Below, piece by piece: positions 16,778 to 26,147 of a stretch of 36,313 nucleotides of DNA. The notes beneath the pieces were generated by a model. It saw only the letters and a program-made list of their open reading frames with translations. It searched no databases and was not told the DNA's origin. Made by a program: the position numbers and the translations under genes. Origin of the DNA: an uncultured Bacteroidia bacterium. GTDB taxonomy: Bacteria; Bacteroidota; Bacteroidia; Bacteroidales; UBA932. The stretch is taken from the NCBI GenBank assembly GCA_902785785.1, contig CADAAA010000012.1, forward strand, positions 1 through 36,313, read 5' to 3'. Position 1 is the stretch's first letter; the number at the start of each line of letters is the position of its first letter.

Positions 16778-17992
16778 TTATTTGCAATCGATGGAATATG
16801 ACCAGGGCGCGACGAGGTCCACCTTCACGGTGACTTTGTCCCTACCAGCCTTGCGCCTGTACGAAATGGACTCGGGCGAGACGCTAAGGAGCTTGAACGA
16901 ACCCGCAGGGTCCAGGGCGGGATGGTCGTGACGCAGTTTCGTAAGATATTGATAGAACTCAGTATACTCATTGTCCTTCCACTCCGGTACCGGATCCTTC
17001 TCGAAGAACTCGAAGCGGTGGTCCCAGCCTATCTCCTGGCCGGTGTAGATCAGCGGCTGGGACTCAGGAAGGGTCCAGCAGAGCACTGTCATGGCTTTCC
17101 AGGCGTCGCCCATGCGCTCGAACTCGGTCCCGGACCAGGAATTCTCGTCATGGTTGGACGTGAAGGACAGGCGCTTGGCATTTGCCGGATAGGTCTCTGC
17201 GTTCCAAGCTATATAGCGCGCCAGCGAATCGCCGTCGGCGGCTCCCTGCGCGATATCGTTAAGCAGATGGTGCAGTTTCCAGGCATAGGTAGCGTCGAAT
17301 CCGACCTTGTGCAGCCAGGTCTCCTCGCCCTCCGCGAGGAAATACAGGTAGCGCGGCGACTCGTTGCGCAGCGCGCCAATAGCCATGCTCCAGAACGTAT
17401 CCGGCACCTGGTAGGCCACGTCGCAGCGGAAGCCGTCAATGCCGCGCTTCACCCAGAATCGCATGGCGTTGCGCATTGAAGCACCGACCTCGATATTGCC
17501 ATAGTTCAGTTTGGCGATATCGGTCCAGTCATACTCGACGATGGTATGCCCGAGCGAATCGCGGTAATACCAGTCCGGGGACTCTTCCGTCACCCAGGGA
17601 TGGTCGGGCGATGTGTGGTTGGCCACCCAGTCCAGGATGACCTTGAATCCCTGCTCGTGAGCCGCCGCAAGGAAAGCGTCGAAGTCTTCCAGCGTACCGA
17701 ACTCGGGGTTCACGTCGCAGTAGTCGCGGATGGCATAATACGAGCCGAGCGAGCCTTTGCGCTCAAGCTCGCCGATAGGATATATCGGCATCAGCCAGAT
17801 GATATCGACGCCGAGGGCCTTGAGGCGCGGCAGCTGCTTCTGCGCTGCCGCGAATGTGCCCTCGGGCGTAAACTGGCGGGTATTCAATTCGTAGACGACG
17901 GAGCAGTCCGGCCATTCCCTCTCCGGGACCGGTTTCCTGGCGCATCCGAACGCCAGCGCTGCAATAAGCAGGAAATATAGTATGCGTTTCAT
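16778..17992 (-). CDS. GH13 alpha-amylase family lipoprotein, short form
   Basis: This 404-residue GH13 protein has a lipoprotein signal (MKRILYFLLIAALAFGC, Cys17). The barrel begins almost at once (VVYELNTRQFTPEG), without an N-terminal accessory domain. The catalytic residues are Asp191 (GFRCD), Glu221 (FLAEGEE) and Asp282 (TSNHDEN), and region I is DWVANH (121-126). At about 400 residues it is near the minimum for the family, with a reduced C-terminal beta domain. It probably hydrolyses short alpha-1,4-glucans in the periplasm or at a membrane. The exact product specificity cannot be read. It follows the GH53 gene by 8 bp and precedes the neopullulanase gene by 7 bp, so it is part of the same operon. 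Confidence 0.92.
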   Translation of the reverse strand: MKRILYFLLIAALAFGCARKPVPEREWPDCSVVYELNTRQFTPEGTFAAAQKQLPRLKALGVDIIWLMPIYPIGELERKGSLGSYYAIRDYCDVNPEFGTLEDFDAFLAAAHEQGFKVILDWVANHTSPDHPWVTEESPDWYYRDSLGHTIVEYDWTDIAKLNYGNIEVGASMRNAMRFWVKRGIDGFRCDVAYQVPDTFWSMAIGALRNESPRYLYFLAEGEETWLHKVGFDATYAWKLHHLLNDIAQGAADGDSLARYIAWNAETYPANAKRLSFTSNHDENSWSGTEFERMGDAWKAMTVLCWTLPESQPLIYTGQEIGWDHRFEFFEKDPVPEWKDNEYTEFYQYLTKLRHDHPALDPAGSFKLLSVSPESISYRRKAGRDKVTVKVDLVAPWSYSIDCK

Positions 17993-18000
17993 GCAATCTG

Positions 18001-19239
18001 TTATTGTATGTCTTTCATCCAGTCAATCCCCTCGTGGAGATTGTTGGAATCGGTGAAATCCCAGTAAGAATTGTTCTCCCAGGTACTTCCGTATGCCCAG
18101 GAAGCGGGATAGGTATAAAGTTCCTTTCCGTGTCCTGCGGCTTTGCCGGAGAGCTCGTCAGGAAGGGACTCGGTGCCCCAGGTGATAAGTCCGAGACCGC
18201 CTCCGGCCTTCACATCCTTGGCGAGGGCGCCGAGCCATGCCCGGGCCTTGGCGGGAGTATAATTCACATAATTGCGGGTCTCGTTCCAATCCGGATAATT
18301 GTACGCGTTGTCGCACCAGTCGCCCATCCATTTGCCGTTCACCGTTCCGGTGGTGAAGGTATAAGCCGTCTCAAAGACCATCAAAGGCTTGGAAAAAGAC
18401 TTCGCCAGGGAGGCGAAAGAGCCTCCCGGCAGCCCGTGTCCGATGTCGGAGCCGGGATAGTAGGAAATCGCGACGACATCGTAGTCCGTGGCGCCCGCCG
18501 CCTCCATCATCTGCACGCCGGACACTGCCTTGGCCGGGTCGGCAACGTGCAGGGCGGAGAGGCAGGCGGGATTGTATGCCTCCGCATACTCCCTGACGGC
18601 CTGGAAGCCGTATGCGAGCAGACGTCCGGTGCGGCTGTTGTCCACCACGTTGCGGTTCTTCAGGAACCCGAGGTTCACTTCGTTGCCCACGGCGACGATG
18701 GCAGGATAGATACCCTCCTTTGCCAGCGCGGACAAGCGGTCGTAGACCCAGTCGTGAAGTCTCTGTCCGATCTGGGCATCGTTCAACGACGACCAATCCG
18801 AGGGGAGATTGTTGTGATTCGTTCCGTTCGAGTCGAAGATATCACGGTCCGGCTTGAGCGTAAGAACGATCTCCAGGCCCTGCGCCTTGGCCTTTTTCGC
18901 ATCTGCCAGCACGCGGTTCCAGGTCTGCCAGTCGATGTTCACGCCATTGTACCTCTCGAACGGCACATGGTCGAGCTGAAGCCGCACGCAGTTGGCGCCG
19001 TGGCGGGCCACCGACACGTAGGGGTCGGTCTCCTTGCCGCCTTCGCGGTACTTGAGTCCGACATCCTGCATGTACGATGCGAAGCACATCGTAGTACCTT
19101 TGTAGAACATATCCTTGCCGGGCGTCCGCGCCGGGACTTCCGGCGGTACCGGCCCGGGGTCGGGCTCATGGTTTCCTCCACAAGAGGAGATGCCGAGCAC
19201 CAGGGCCAAAGCGATGAATGAAAAATGACGAACTCTCAT
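18001..19239 (-). CDS. GH53 family endo-beta-1,4-galactanase-like lipoprotein
   Basis: GH53 enzymes cut beta-1,4-galactan. This protein shows CVRLQL after beta-1 and VAVGNEVN with acid/base Glu191. MVFETAYTF carries nucleophile Glu294, and LITWGTESLPDE lies near the barrel end (numbering from an upstream TTG at 19251). I chose the ATG at 19239 (MRVRHFSF) because it gives a clean lipoprotein signal ending GISSC. The ATG at 19248 is also possible. A proline-rich linker follows the lipid anchor. The gene is packed between two GH13 genes (15 and 8 bp gaps) inside a starch operon, where a galactanase is not expected. Either the operon also serves galactan-containing pectin, or this branch of the family acts on something else. 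Family assignment is good. The substrate is uncertain. Confidence 0.85.
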   Translation of the reverse strand: MRVRHFSFIALALVLGISSCGGNHEPDPGPVPPEVPARTPGKDMFYKGTTMCFASYMQDVGLKYREGGKETDPYVSVARHGANCVRLQLDHVPFERYNGVNIDWQTWNRVLADAKKAKAQGLEIVLTLKPDRDIFDSNGTNHNNLPSDWSSLNDAQIGQRLHDWVYDRLSALAKEGIYPAIVAVGNEVNLGFLKNRNVVDNSRTGRLLAYGFQAVREYAEAYNPACLSALHVADPAKAVSGVQMMEAAGATDYDVVAISYYPGSDIGHGLPGGSFASLAKSFSKPLMVFETAYTFTTGTVNGKWMGDWCDNAYNYPDWNETRNYVNYTPAKARAWLGALAKDVKAGGGLGLITWGTESLPDELSGKAAGHGKELYTYPASWAYGSTWENNSYWDFTDSNNLHEGIDWMKDIQ

Positions 19240-19254
19240 ATCAGGCATCAAATC

Positions 19255-21516
19255 CTATAAATCAAACACAACCGAAGAGTGGCCGGGCATGATCAGCGTG
19301 GTACCCTTATCGGCCTTGACGGCTCCGAGGACGGCCACGGGCTTGGAGATGTCGTCAGTGACCGCGATGGACTTCTCTGAAGAACCGCAGTTGTGGACGA
19401 TCAGCATCTTATGCCCGTCGGTCGAAGTCATGTACCACGAAGCTATCGTGCCGCCATTCAGCGGCGAAGCGGTCATAGTACCGTCTGCAAGCGCGGGGTA
19501 GGTATTGCGGACGCGGCTCCAAGCCTTGTACACGTTCAGCAGGCTGTTCGCGTTTTCCTCCTGAGCCTTCACGGATATTGAGCCGGTCACCATATTGTAA
19601 TCGGTCAGGTCGGACTTGTGGTTGTCGGAGAGTCCGAACTTGCACAGATTGGAGAGATCCTTGTCCCACGCCATGGGCTGACGGCGGGAAGGGTCTCCCT
19701 TCTCCGTCTTGCCCCAATAGCCGAGTTCCTCACCCTGATAGATGAAAGGCTTGCCCGGGGTGGTCAGCATCATGGCCGCCGCCTGTTTCTCCTTGTCAGC
19801 ATTCTTTCCAAAGGATTCTGCCGCACGGTCCTGGTCATGATTGGTCATGAAGATGGACGTGACGGCGTCGCCGCGCTGTACCTTATGGTCGTTGATATAC
19901 CCGGTCACACTGCTGACATAAGAGTCTGCGCTGCCTCCGACAGCCCTGGTCAATGCACCGAAATACTCGAATTCGAAGTTGGAGATCAACCCCTTATAGT
20001 ACTGCTTTTCAATATCGTGTTTTTCCCAGGCCTCTCCCACCATGAATATGTCATCGGAATGGCCGGCATCCTTATATGCCTTGTTCACTGCCTGGTACCA
20101 CTGGTCCAGGAAGCGCTGGTTGGCCTTGACCTGGGCCTGGTACACCCACAGTACAGCGTCGAGGCGGAAGCCGTCCACGCCGAGATTCACCCACTTCGTG
20201 GCGGCCTCTACGGTAGCCTTGAAGGCCTCGGACTCTTCGCAGGAAGTATACGGGCCATAGTTGAGATCGGGCATCGAATCACCGAAACTACCCATGTAGT
20301 AAGTCGTTGAACCGAAAGTGATGTCCTGGGGATTCGTGGCCGTAAGGCTGAGCGGCTGTCCTAACGTGATGGCGCTGTTTCCGGCGACACCGCCGAACTT
20401 GCTGCCGTCGGGCCAGTTGCCGCCGCTGACTGTGCGGACGAGGAAGCCCCAGGGAGTATCGATGTCGGCCACCAGTTCAAACACATTGTCTGAGGTCTTC
20501 TTCATGGCGTAATCCCTACCGGGATTGCCGGCATAGATCCAGAGGGAAGCGTCGGAAACACTACCGGTGACAGCCTCATCGGTCTCGGTCACGGTCACTT
20601 TGGAAGGCTTGCCGCCACTGGTCTGCACCTTGAAATGCAGGCGGCCCTTGTAGCCGAGGTCACCGTCTCCCAGGGAGAACCATCCTCCCATTCCGATATC
20701 CTTTCCTCCTCCATAATTGTCTATCTTGCCGGCACTTGCATCCGCAGCGGGATTCTTGGAGAGCACATAGTAGTCCTTGTAGGGACTGTTCTCAGGATCC
20801 GCCTGTACGCTCTTGAACCACTCGTTGTTCTTGCCGCTGTGGTTCAGCACGAAGTCCATGTATATCTTGATGCCCTTCGCATGGGCGGCCTTGATGAGGT
20901 CCTCAAAAGCCTGCTGTCCTCCGTACAGGGAATAGACGGAATTATAGTCATTGACATCGTAGCCGTGGTAAGACGAAGTAGGATGCGCCGGAGAAAGCCA
21001 CAGTGCCGTGACTCCGAGTCCGTCCAGATAGTCTAGCTTGTCCTGGATACCCTTGAAATCGCCCACCCCGTCCTTGTCACTGTCCGCAAAGGAATAAATC
21101 AGCAGCTGGTAGGTGGTCGAGGAGAGTTTTTCTTTCCCCAAGGGGGCAGGATTCGGCACCAGGGGCCGGATGTCGGACCCGGCCTGGGTCACGGTGACGT
21201 CGACCTTCTGCGCTCCGGTGAAAGAGATGGTCCCCTTGCGGTCGTCAGTCCCTTCGTTGGGATCGACGGTCACGGTGACGGAACCGCCGGCAGAGCCGGT
21301 GGTCTTGTCCAGATGGATCCAGTTTGCGGACGGCGCAGCGTTCCATGATGCGGTGGTCGTCACCAGCAGAAGCTTGTTGGACTGATCATCGGCCTTGAAG
21401 CTGATCTCGGTCGGAGAGACCGTCAGCGTCGCCGGAGCGGGCTCTGGCTCCTTTTCCTTGCAGGAAAGCGCGAGGGACAGGAGTGCCGCAATGAGGAGGA
21501 ATCTGGACTTTTTCAT
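19255..21516 (-). CDS. susG: SusG-like surface alpha-amylase (GH13) with BACON and inserted CBM58-like domains
   Basis: This 753-residue lipoprotein starts at 21516. The in-frame ATG at 21555 would run through the terminator hairpin of the gene before. The signal MKKSRFLLIAALLSLALSC gives Cys19. A BACON-type domain (about residues 30-112, LTVSPTEISFKA to VTVTQAG) spaces the enzyme from the membrane. The GH13 barrel follows (YQLLIYSFADSDKDGVGDF), with Asp453 (GFRLD), Glu495 (MVGEAW) and Asp561 (TNHDQD). About 130 extra residues (roughly 275-410) sit in domain B, where B. thetaiotaomicron SusG carries its CBM58 starch-binding module. SusG cuts starch at the cell surface so that SusCD can import the fragments. 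The N-terminal BACON domain differs from the classic SusG, as I recall it. The gene is fourth in line after susC, susD and the SusE/F-like gene. Confidence 0.93.
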   Translation of the reverse strand: MKKSRFLLIAALLSLALSCKEKEPEPAPATLTVSPTEISFKADDQSNKLLLVTTTASWNAAPSANWIHLDKTTGSAGGSVTVTVDPNEGTDDRKGTISFTGAQKVDVTVTQAGSDIRPLVPNPAPLGKEKLSSTTYQLLIYSFADSDKDGVGDFKGIQDKLDYLDGLGVTALWLSPAHPTSSYHGYDVNDYNSVYSLYGGQQAFEDLIKAAHAKGIKIYMDFVLNHSGKNNEWFKSVQADPENSPYKDYYVLSKNPAADASAGKIDNYGGGKDIGMGGWFSLGDGDLGYKGRLHFKVQTSGGKPSKVTVTETDEAVTGSVSDASLWIYAGNPGRDYAMKKTSDNVFELVADIDTPWGFLVRTVSGGNWPDGSKFGGVAGNSAITLGQPLSLTATNPQDITFGSTTYYMGSFGDSMPDLNYGPYTSCEESEAFKATVEAATKWVNLGVDGFRLDAVLWVYQAQVKANQRFLDQWYQAVNKAYKDAGHSDDIFMVGEAWEKHDIEKQYYKGLISNFEFEYFGALTRAVGGSADSYVSSVTGYINDHKVQRGDAVTSIFMTNHDQDRAAESFGKNADKEKQAAAMMLTTPGKPFIYQGEELGYWGKTEKGDPSRRQPMAWDKDLSNLCKFGLSDNHKSDLTDYNMVTGSISVKAQEENANSLLNVYKAWSRVRNTYPALADGTMTASPLNGGTIASWYMTSTDGHKMLIVHNCGSSEKSIAVTDDISKPVAVLGAVKADKGTTLIMPGHSSVVFDL

Positions 21517-21525
21517 AAGTGTAAA

Positions 21526-21571
21526 AATAAGAAAAATAAGGGAAAGCCGGCACACGGGTCGGCTTTCCCTT
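21526..21571 (-). terminator. Terminator-like hairpin inside the operon, before susG
   Basis: The 12-bp stem AAGGGAAAGCCG (21538-21549) / CGGCTTTCCCTT (21560-21571) is followed on the minus strand by a T-rich stretch (ATTTTTCTTATTTTTA). It falls between the SusE/F-like gene and susG, so it may reduce readthrough into the enzyme genes or protect the upstream mRNA. TATTTTTC and TATTTTTA in the tail each differ by one base from a -7 box, so a second promoter for susG is possible. Confidence 0.7.
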
Positions 21572-21586
21572 CATCAAAAGCGTGAA

Positions 21587-24541
21587 TTACTCGACGGTAG
21601 CGGTTCCCGCGTTGAAGTCGAGGGTGACGGTCTTGCCGGCCTCGACCTTGACGCGCTCCTGGTCGCCGCCGTTGCCACGGTAGGCGATCTTGCCGTCGAA
21701 GAAAACGAACTCGCGGGTCCACCAGTCGCTGGTAGCGATACTGCTGTCTGCATACAGGCGGATATCACCCTCGGTGGTAGTCTTGCCGACAACCTTGTCT
21801 CCTTCGATGGTGAATGCCACTGGGTCGGCTTCCCAACCACCGAAGCAGTCTCCCTTGCCGAATACCTTGGCAAGTTCCACACAGAGTTTCTTGTTGTCAG
21901 TGTCGACATAGATCATGTAGACGCCGCTCTCCTCTACGGAGCAGTTGTTGTCTGCCACCGTGTAGCCGGTGTCCTCTCCGAGTCCGGTGAAATCACCGCT
22001 CCACTCCTTGACCGCGCAGAACTTGAAGGGCTTGCCGGCCTCGAGGTAACGGATGGCCCAGAACTGTCCGGCCTTGCCGTTGACGGGGACCATATCAACG
22101 ATATAGTCACCTGCCCAATCCCAGCCGCCGACAGCCTCGCCGATGATGTACATCGTCTCGGGAAGGGCGGGAGCCTCACCAGTGTACTCACCATTGAGAG
22201 TAACGGTCTCAGCCTCAGGGTCATAGACTACAGAGAACTTGGCGTCCTGGGCAAGTTTGATGTTGTCACCGTTGTGCTCGACGGCGAAAGGCTCACCGAA
22301 ACCGGCAAAGGTTCCACCACGGTTGACTGCCCAGTCCTCGTTCTGACGGAGCTTGATCTCAGCAGCGCCAGTAGTCTCGAGGTTGTCATAGACATACTTG
22401 CCGCTTTCGTCCTGGTACATGATGCGGTCAGGAGCACCCCAGCCGTTGATAGTACCGACGACACCCCAGTAGGTCAGCTCGGAACCGGCCTCCAGCACGA
22501 AGAGGACCTCGCTGTCGGGACGGTAGTAGACATCGTAATTGCCGGCGACGCCGGGCTTGATGTTGTCACCGTCCTGGACGGCCTTGACGGCCTGTCCTAC
22601 GGCGGTACGGCCACCGCGGTTCACACCCCAGTCGCTCTTGTAGCGGAGCTTGATCTCATCGTTCTCGGAGAGAGCCACATTCCTGGCGACCAGGAAAAGA
22701 CCTTCCTCCTTGAGGATAATATCAGGAGTGCTGCCCCAGCCGTTGATGGTGCCCACGAGGCCCCAGCCAGTCTCGTCGATGACGACGGTCTCAGCCTCGG
22801 GATCATAGGTCACGATGTAGTTGCCTTCCTCAACGTTGATGTTGGCACCGTTGTGCTCCACAGCGAAAGGCTCGCCGACAGCGACGAACACGCCGCCGCG
22901 GTTGTTGTCCCAGCCGTGATTCTCGCGGAGCTTGAACTCACCGGAGATCTTGGTGACAGGGCTCACCCACTTGCCGTCGCTGAGCACCATGTCGATATCC
23001 TTATCCCAGTCTCCGTTCACACCGATCAGCGACCAGACCTGGCCGTTGGAAACGGTGATGGTGGGAGCATCGGCATCGCTGAGGTCGAGGACTACCTTGT
23101 AGAATCCGGGCTCGAGAGGGATGTTGCTGCCGTTAGGAACTGCAGCGAAAGGCTCGCCGAGTGCCACGAAGTCACCTCCGTAGTTCTCATCCCAGCCGCC
23201 GTCCTTGCGCCACTTGAACTCGGTGGCATCGTTGGCAGTGACATAAGCGCTCCACACGCCGCCTTCTTCAGTGGCAAGGACATCATTGTCCCAGTCTCCA
23301 TTGAGACCGATGATGTTCCAGCCGGTGACAGGCTCCGGTTCCGGTTCAGGCTCATCGCCGCCGATGAGACCGCTCTTGCCGCCGAGGGACTCGACGACCT
23401 TGAAGAGCTGGGCGTCAGGGTTGACAAGGAGGTCATAGGTACCGTCCTCGCCCACTGCGAGGTTCTTGCCGCCGCCTGCAGCAGGATATTCGGTATCAAG
23501 GCTTACCACGAACGGCTCCACATCGCCTTCTGCACCGAAGTTGTCGGTCCAAGCCTGATTCTTGCGGAACTTGAACTGGTCGTTCTTGGTGAGGACGACG
23601 CCCTCTGCAACATGCCAGGTACCGTCCGTGATCATCGCGATATCCTTATCCCAGTTCATCTCGAAGCTGGCGATGGCGCCGATGACGCTCCACTCGGAAT
23701 TCTCATCGTATCCGGGATATGTCTGGAACGCCTCGGACAGGGTGAAGGTACCGGCCTGGGTATCGAGCAGGAGATCATAGTTGCCGTCAGCGGGAACCGC
23801 GAGGTTCTTTCCGCCAGCCGCAGCAGGATACTCGGTGTCGAGACTCATGACGAACGGCTCCACATCGCCTTCTGCACCGAAGTTTTCGGTCCAGCCACCG
23901 TCCTTGCGGAACTTGAACTGGTCGGAAGTTCCCAGCTTGACGTTGCGGGCGACATGCTTGTTGCCGTCAGGAGTCATGTACATGACGATATCCTTGTCCC
24001 AGTTGAATCCGACGGACTCGATGGCACCGGTGATGCCCCAAGGGCTGACATCGGTATATTCGGTCCAAGGATTGCCCTTAGGCAAGGTAACCACGAACGA
24101 GCCGGTGATGTGGCCCTGCGAATCGACACAGCCGTTGCCGCTGCCGTTATCGACGGTACCCTGCAGCATGGCACGGATCAGGAGTTCGAGGGAGACACTG
24201 GCCCCCTCCTCATACCCCATGCCAAGGAGCAGCTTGTTGATAGTGGATGCCGTAGCGGTGATAGTACCTCCGTCCACCGTGGCGGAAACGGTCTTGTTGA
24301 CCGCCTTGCCGTCCGCGCTCAGCAGCACGAGAGTGTGGTTGACGGGAACTTTGTCATTGAATCCCATGTTGAAGGATCCGGGCGTGAACGAGGCGACGAT
24401 GCCGGTCTCGTCCAGGGTATAGGACTGCAGCACGGGGGCGGTAGCCTTGGACGGATCGAAGGTCTTCAGATCCTCCTGGACGCAGGAAGCCGCCATGAGG
24501 GCGAGCACGCCTGCCGATATGATGGATAATATCTTCTTCAT
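21587..24541 (-). CDS. Large SusE/SusF-like starch-binding lipoprotein with about eight repeats
   Basis: This is a 984-residue lipoprotein (lipobox AASC, Cys20). Residues 25-155 resemble the SusE N-terminal domain (APVLQSYTLDETG, NHTLVLLSADG). A chain of beta-sandwich repeats follows, each opening with W-x-(I/L/V)-x-G and a GDWD/NGWG turn: about 168-268, 284-383, 408-498, 503-588, 593-683, 692-783, 797-891 and a divergent one at 896-983. A Glu-Pro linker (397-404) divides the second and third. SusE and SusF of B. thetaiotaomicron have three and four domains in about 390 and 490 residues, so this protein is about twice as long. It presumably holds starch at the surface beside SusCD and SusG. 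Residues 221-249 and 335-363 are nearly identical, which indicates recent duplication or conversion. It lies 12 bp after susD. Confidence 0.92.
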   Translation of the reverse strand: MKKILSIISAGVLALMAASCVQEDLKTFDPSKATAPVLQSYTLDETGIVASFTPGSFNMGFNDKVPVNHTLVLLSADGKAVNKTVSATVDGGTITATASTINKLLLGMGYEEGASVSLELLIRAMLQGTVDNGSGNGCVDSQGHITGSFVVTLPKGNPWTEYTDVSPWGITGAIESVGFNWDKDIVMYMTPDGNKHVARNVKLGTSDQFKFRKDGGWTENFGAEGDVEPFVMSLDTEYPAAAGGKNLAVPADGNYDLLLDTQAGTFTLSEAFQTYPGYDENSEWSVIGAIASFEMNWDKDIAMITDGTWHVAEGVVLTKNDQFKFRKNQAWTDNFGAEGDVEPFVVSLDTEYPAAGGGKNLAVGEDGTYDLLVNPDAQLFKVVESLGGKSGLIGGDEPEPEPEPVTGWNIIGLNGDWDNDVLATEEGGVWSAYVTANDATEFKWRKDGGWDENYGGDFVALGEPFAAVPNGSNIPLEPGFYKVVLDLSDADAPTITVSNGQVWSLIGVNGDWDKDIDMVLSDGKWVSPVTKISGEFKLRENHGWDNNRGGVFVAVGEPFAVEHNGANINVEEGNYIVTYDPEAETVVIDETGWGLVGTINGWGSTPDIILKEEGLFLVARNVALSENDEIKLRYKSDWGVNRGGRTAVGQAVKAVQDGDNIKPGVAGNYDVYYRPDSEVLFVLEAGSELTYWGVVGTINGWGAPDRIMYQDESGKYVYDNLETTGAAEIKLRQNEDWAVNRGGTFAGFGEPFAVEHNGDNIKLAQDAKFSVVYDPEAETVTLNGEYTGEAPALPETMYIIGEAVGGWDWAGDYIVDMVPVNGKAGQFWAIRYLEAGKPFKFCAVKEWSGDFTGLGEDTGYTVADNNCSVEESGVYMIYVDTDNKKLCVELAKVFGKGDCFGGWEADPVAFTIEGDKVVGKTTTEGDIRLYADSSIATSDWWTREFVFFDGKIAYRGNGGDQERVKVEAGKTVTLDFNAGTATVE

Positions 24542-24553
24542 AATCGTATTCTA

Positions 24554-26128
24554 TTAATAACCAGGATTCTGCTTGAGGTTCTCATTGGCAGTGAGATCCG
24601 TGGTAGGAATGGCGAAGATGTTCTTGTCAGCGGAGAAGCTGGTACCGTTGAGGTTGCCGCCCTTCCACTGCCAGTTGTAGTTGCTGCCACCATAGCAGCC
24701 GAAACGGATGAGGTCCATGCGGCGACGGCCCTCGAACCAGAACTCGCGGCTCCACTCGTCGAGGATGTCGTTCAGGCTGTACGAAGCCTTCGTAGCAGCA
24801 TGTGCACGGGTGCGGAGCTCGTTGATAGCAGCGACTCCCTCAGCGGTGGCATTGCCGCCGTTCTGGCGGGCGGTAGCCTCGGCGTAGGTCAGCCAGGCCT
24901 CGGCAGCCCTCAGGAGGAAGAAGTCGGTATCCACGAACTGTGAATCGTGGGTAGGAGCGCCGTCCGAACGGATGTTGGTGAACTTGGCACAGAAGAAACC
25001 GTTCGTATAGGTGGAAACGTCCGTAGCGTCGATGGTACGGCCCTCGCCCCAAAGGAGAGCGCGGTCGTCACCGGCGGCTGCAGCCATCTCGGTGCTGTTC
25101 ACGTTGGGAGCCTCGGTGGTCGGGAAGAACTTCTCGACGAGGTCGCGGCGTGCGCGGTTGCCTCCCCAGGCCTCGGAAGTTCCGGTAGGGATGTCGGCAT
25201 TGGTCGTAGAAGCGATCAGGAACAGGGTGGTACCCCAGCTCGTGGTGGTGAGACCGTCCTGAAGGATAGGGAAAACGGCCTCCTTGGCTGCGGAGCTCTC
25301 GCCGTTGTCGGCCATGAAGAGCATCTGGTATGCGCTGTACTCACCGGCACCGGTGGTATTCAGGGCGTAAGGAGAATCCATGACCTTCTTTGCATAAGTC
25401 GCGGCATCAGCCCAACGGGCAGATCCGGTGTAGACCTCGGCATTGAGATACAGACGGGCGAGAAGGAGCCATGCGGCAGCCTTGTCCACGCGGCCATAAT
25501 TGGCATCGGACGAAGTCTTGGGCTTGGCCTCGGAAAGCGAAGGCTCGATCTCGAGCAGCTCGCTCTCGATGAACTCGAACACCTGTGCGCGGCTGTACTG
25601 CTGAGCCTTCTCGGAGGTGACGGTGGTCACGAACGGGATATTGCCGAAGGCATCCATCGCCAGATAGTAATGAAGGGCGCGGAGGAAACGGACCTCGGCC
25701 GACATAGTCGCATCGTTCTCGGCAGCGACATCGAGATAATGGTTGCAGTAGGTGATACCGGCATAGAGTCGATAGTAGTAACCGCGAAGCATGGGGTGGC
25801 TGGCATCCCATGAATTGTAGCAGAAGGAACTGATACCTTCGTCTCCCCATCCGCAGATGGCCTCGTCGGTAGTAAGCTCGTTGGCATTCCACATCTGACG
25901 GACGAAACCGGTGGTACCGCCGTCGAGACCGTCGATGTCACAGTCGCCGTTGGCGCCGCCGTTGCCGGCGAGGGCGATATTCGCATAGCACTTGTTGAAC
26001 AGGTATGCAGGATCGTCGAGCAGCACGAGGTTCGGATCGATGGGAGTCACGTCAAGGTCGCCGACACAGGCACTCAGGCCGAGCACGACCGCAGCGAAAG
26101 CAGAGATATATTTGAATGTCTTTTTCAT
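24554..26128 (-). CDS. susD: SusD-like starch-binding lipoprotein of the starch operon
   Basis: This 524-residue SusD family protein starts at 26128, not at the upstream ATG 26146. The intervening bases contain AAGGAG seven bases before this ATG, and MKKTFKYISAFAAVVLGLSAC gives a clean lipobox with Cys21. Family motifs include YLFNKCYANIALAG near the N-terminus, AEVRFLRALHYYLAMDAFGNIPFVTTV, AAAWLLLARLYLNAEVYTG and the C-terminal WSREFWFEGRRRMDLIRFG. Length and DAFGNIPFV resemble the classic starch SusD more than the two SusDs at the left of the window. It should form the lid of the SusC encoded just upstream. The neighbouring amylases make starch or maltooligosaccharide the likely ligand. Confidence 0.95.
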   Translation of the reverse strand: MKKTFKYISAFAAVVLGLSACVGDLDVTPIDPNLVLLDDPAYLFNKCYANIALAGNGGANGDCDIDGLDGGTTGFVRQMWNANELTTDEAICGWGDEGISSFCYNSWDASHPMLRGYYYRLYAGITYCNHYLDVAAENDATMSAEVRFLRALHYYLAMDAFGNIPFVTTVTSEKAQQYSRAQVFEFIESELLEIEPSLSEAKPKTSSDANYGRVDKAAAWLLLARLYLNAEVYTGSARWADAATYAKKVMDSPYALNTTGAGEYSAYQMLFMADNGESSAAKEAVFPILQDGLTTTSWGTTLFLIASTTNADIPTGTSEAWGGNRARRDLVEKFFPTTEAPNVNSTEMAAAAGDDRALLWGEGRTIDATDVSTYTNGFFCAKFTNIRSDGAPTHDSQFVDTDFFLLRAAEAWLTYAEATARQNGGNATAEGVAAINELRTRAHAATKASYSLNDILDEWSREFWFEGRRRMDLIRFGCYGGSNYNWQWKGGNLNGTSFSADKNIFAIPTTDLTANENLKQNPGY

Positions 26129-26145
26129 TGCTGTACTCCTTTTCA
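26129..26145 (-). promoter_or_regulatory. Shine-Dalgarno-like AAGGAG before susD
   Basis: On the minus strand AAGGAG lies seven bases before the ATG at 26128. Shine-Dalgarno sequences are rare in this phylum, so this one is notable and decides the start. It begins just after the susC stop at 26148-26150. Confidence 0.6.
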
Positions 26146-26147
26146 TG

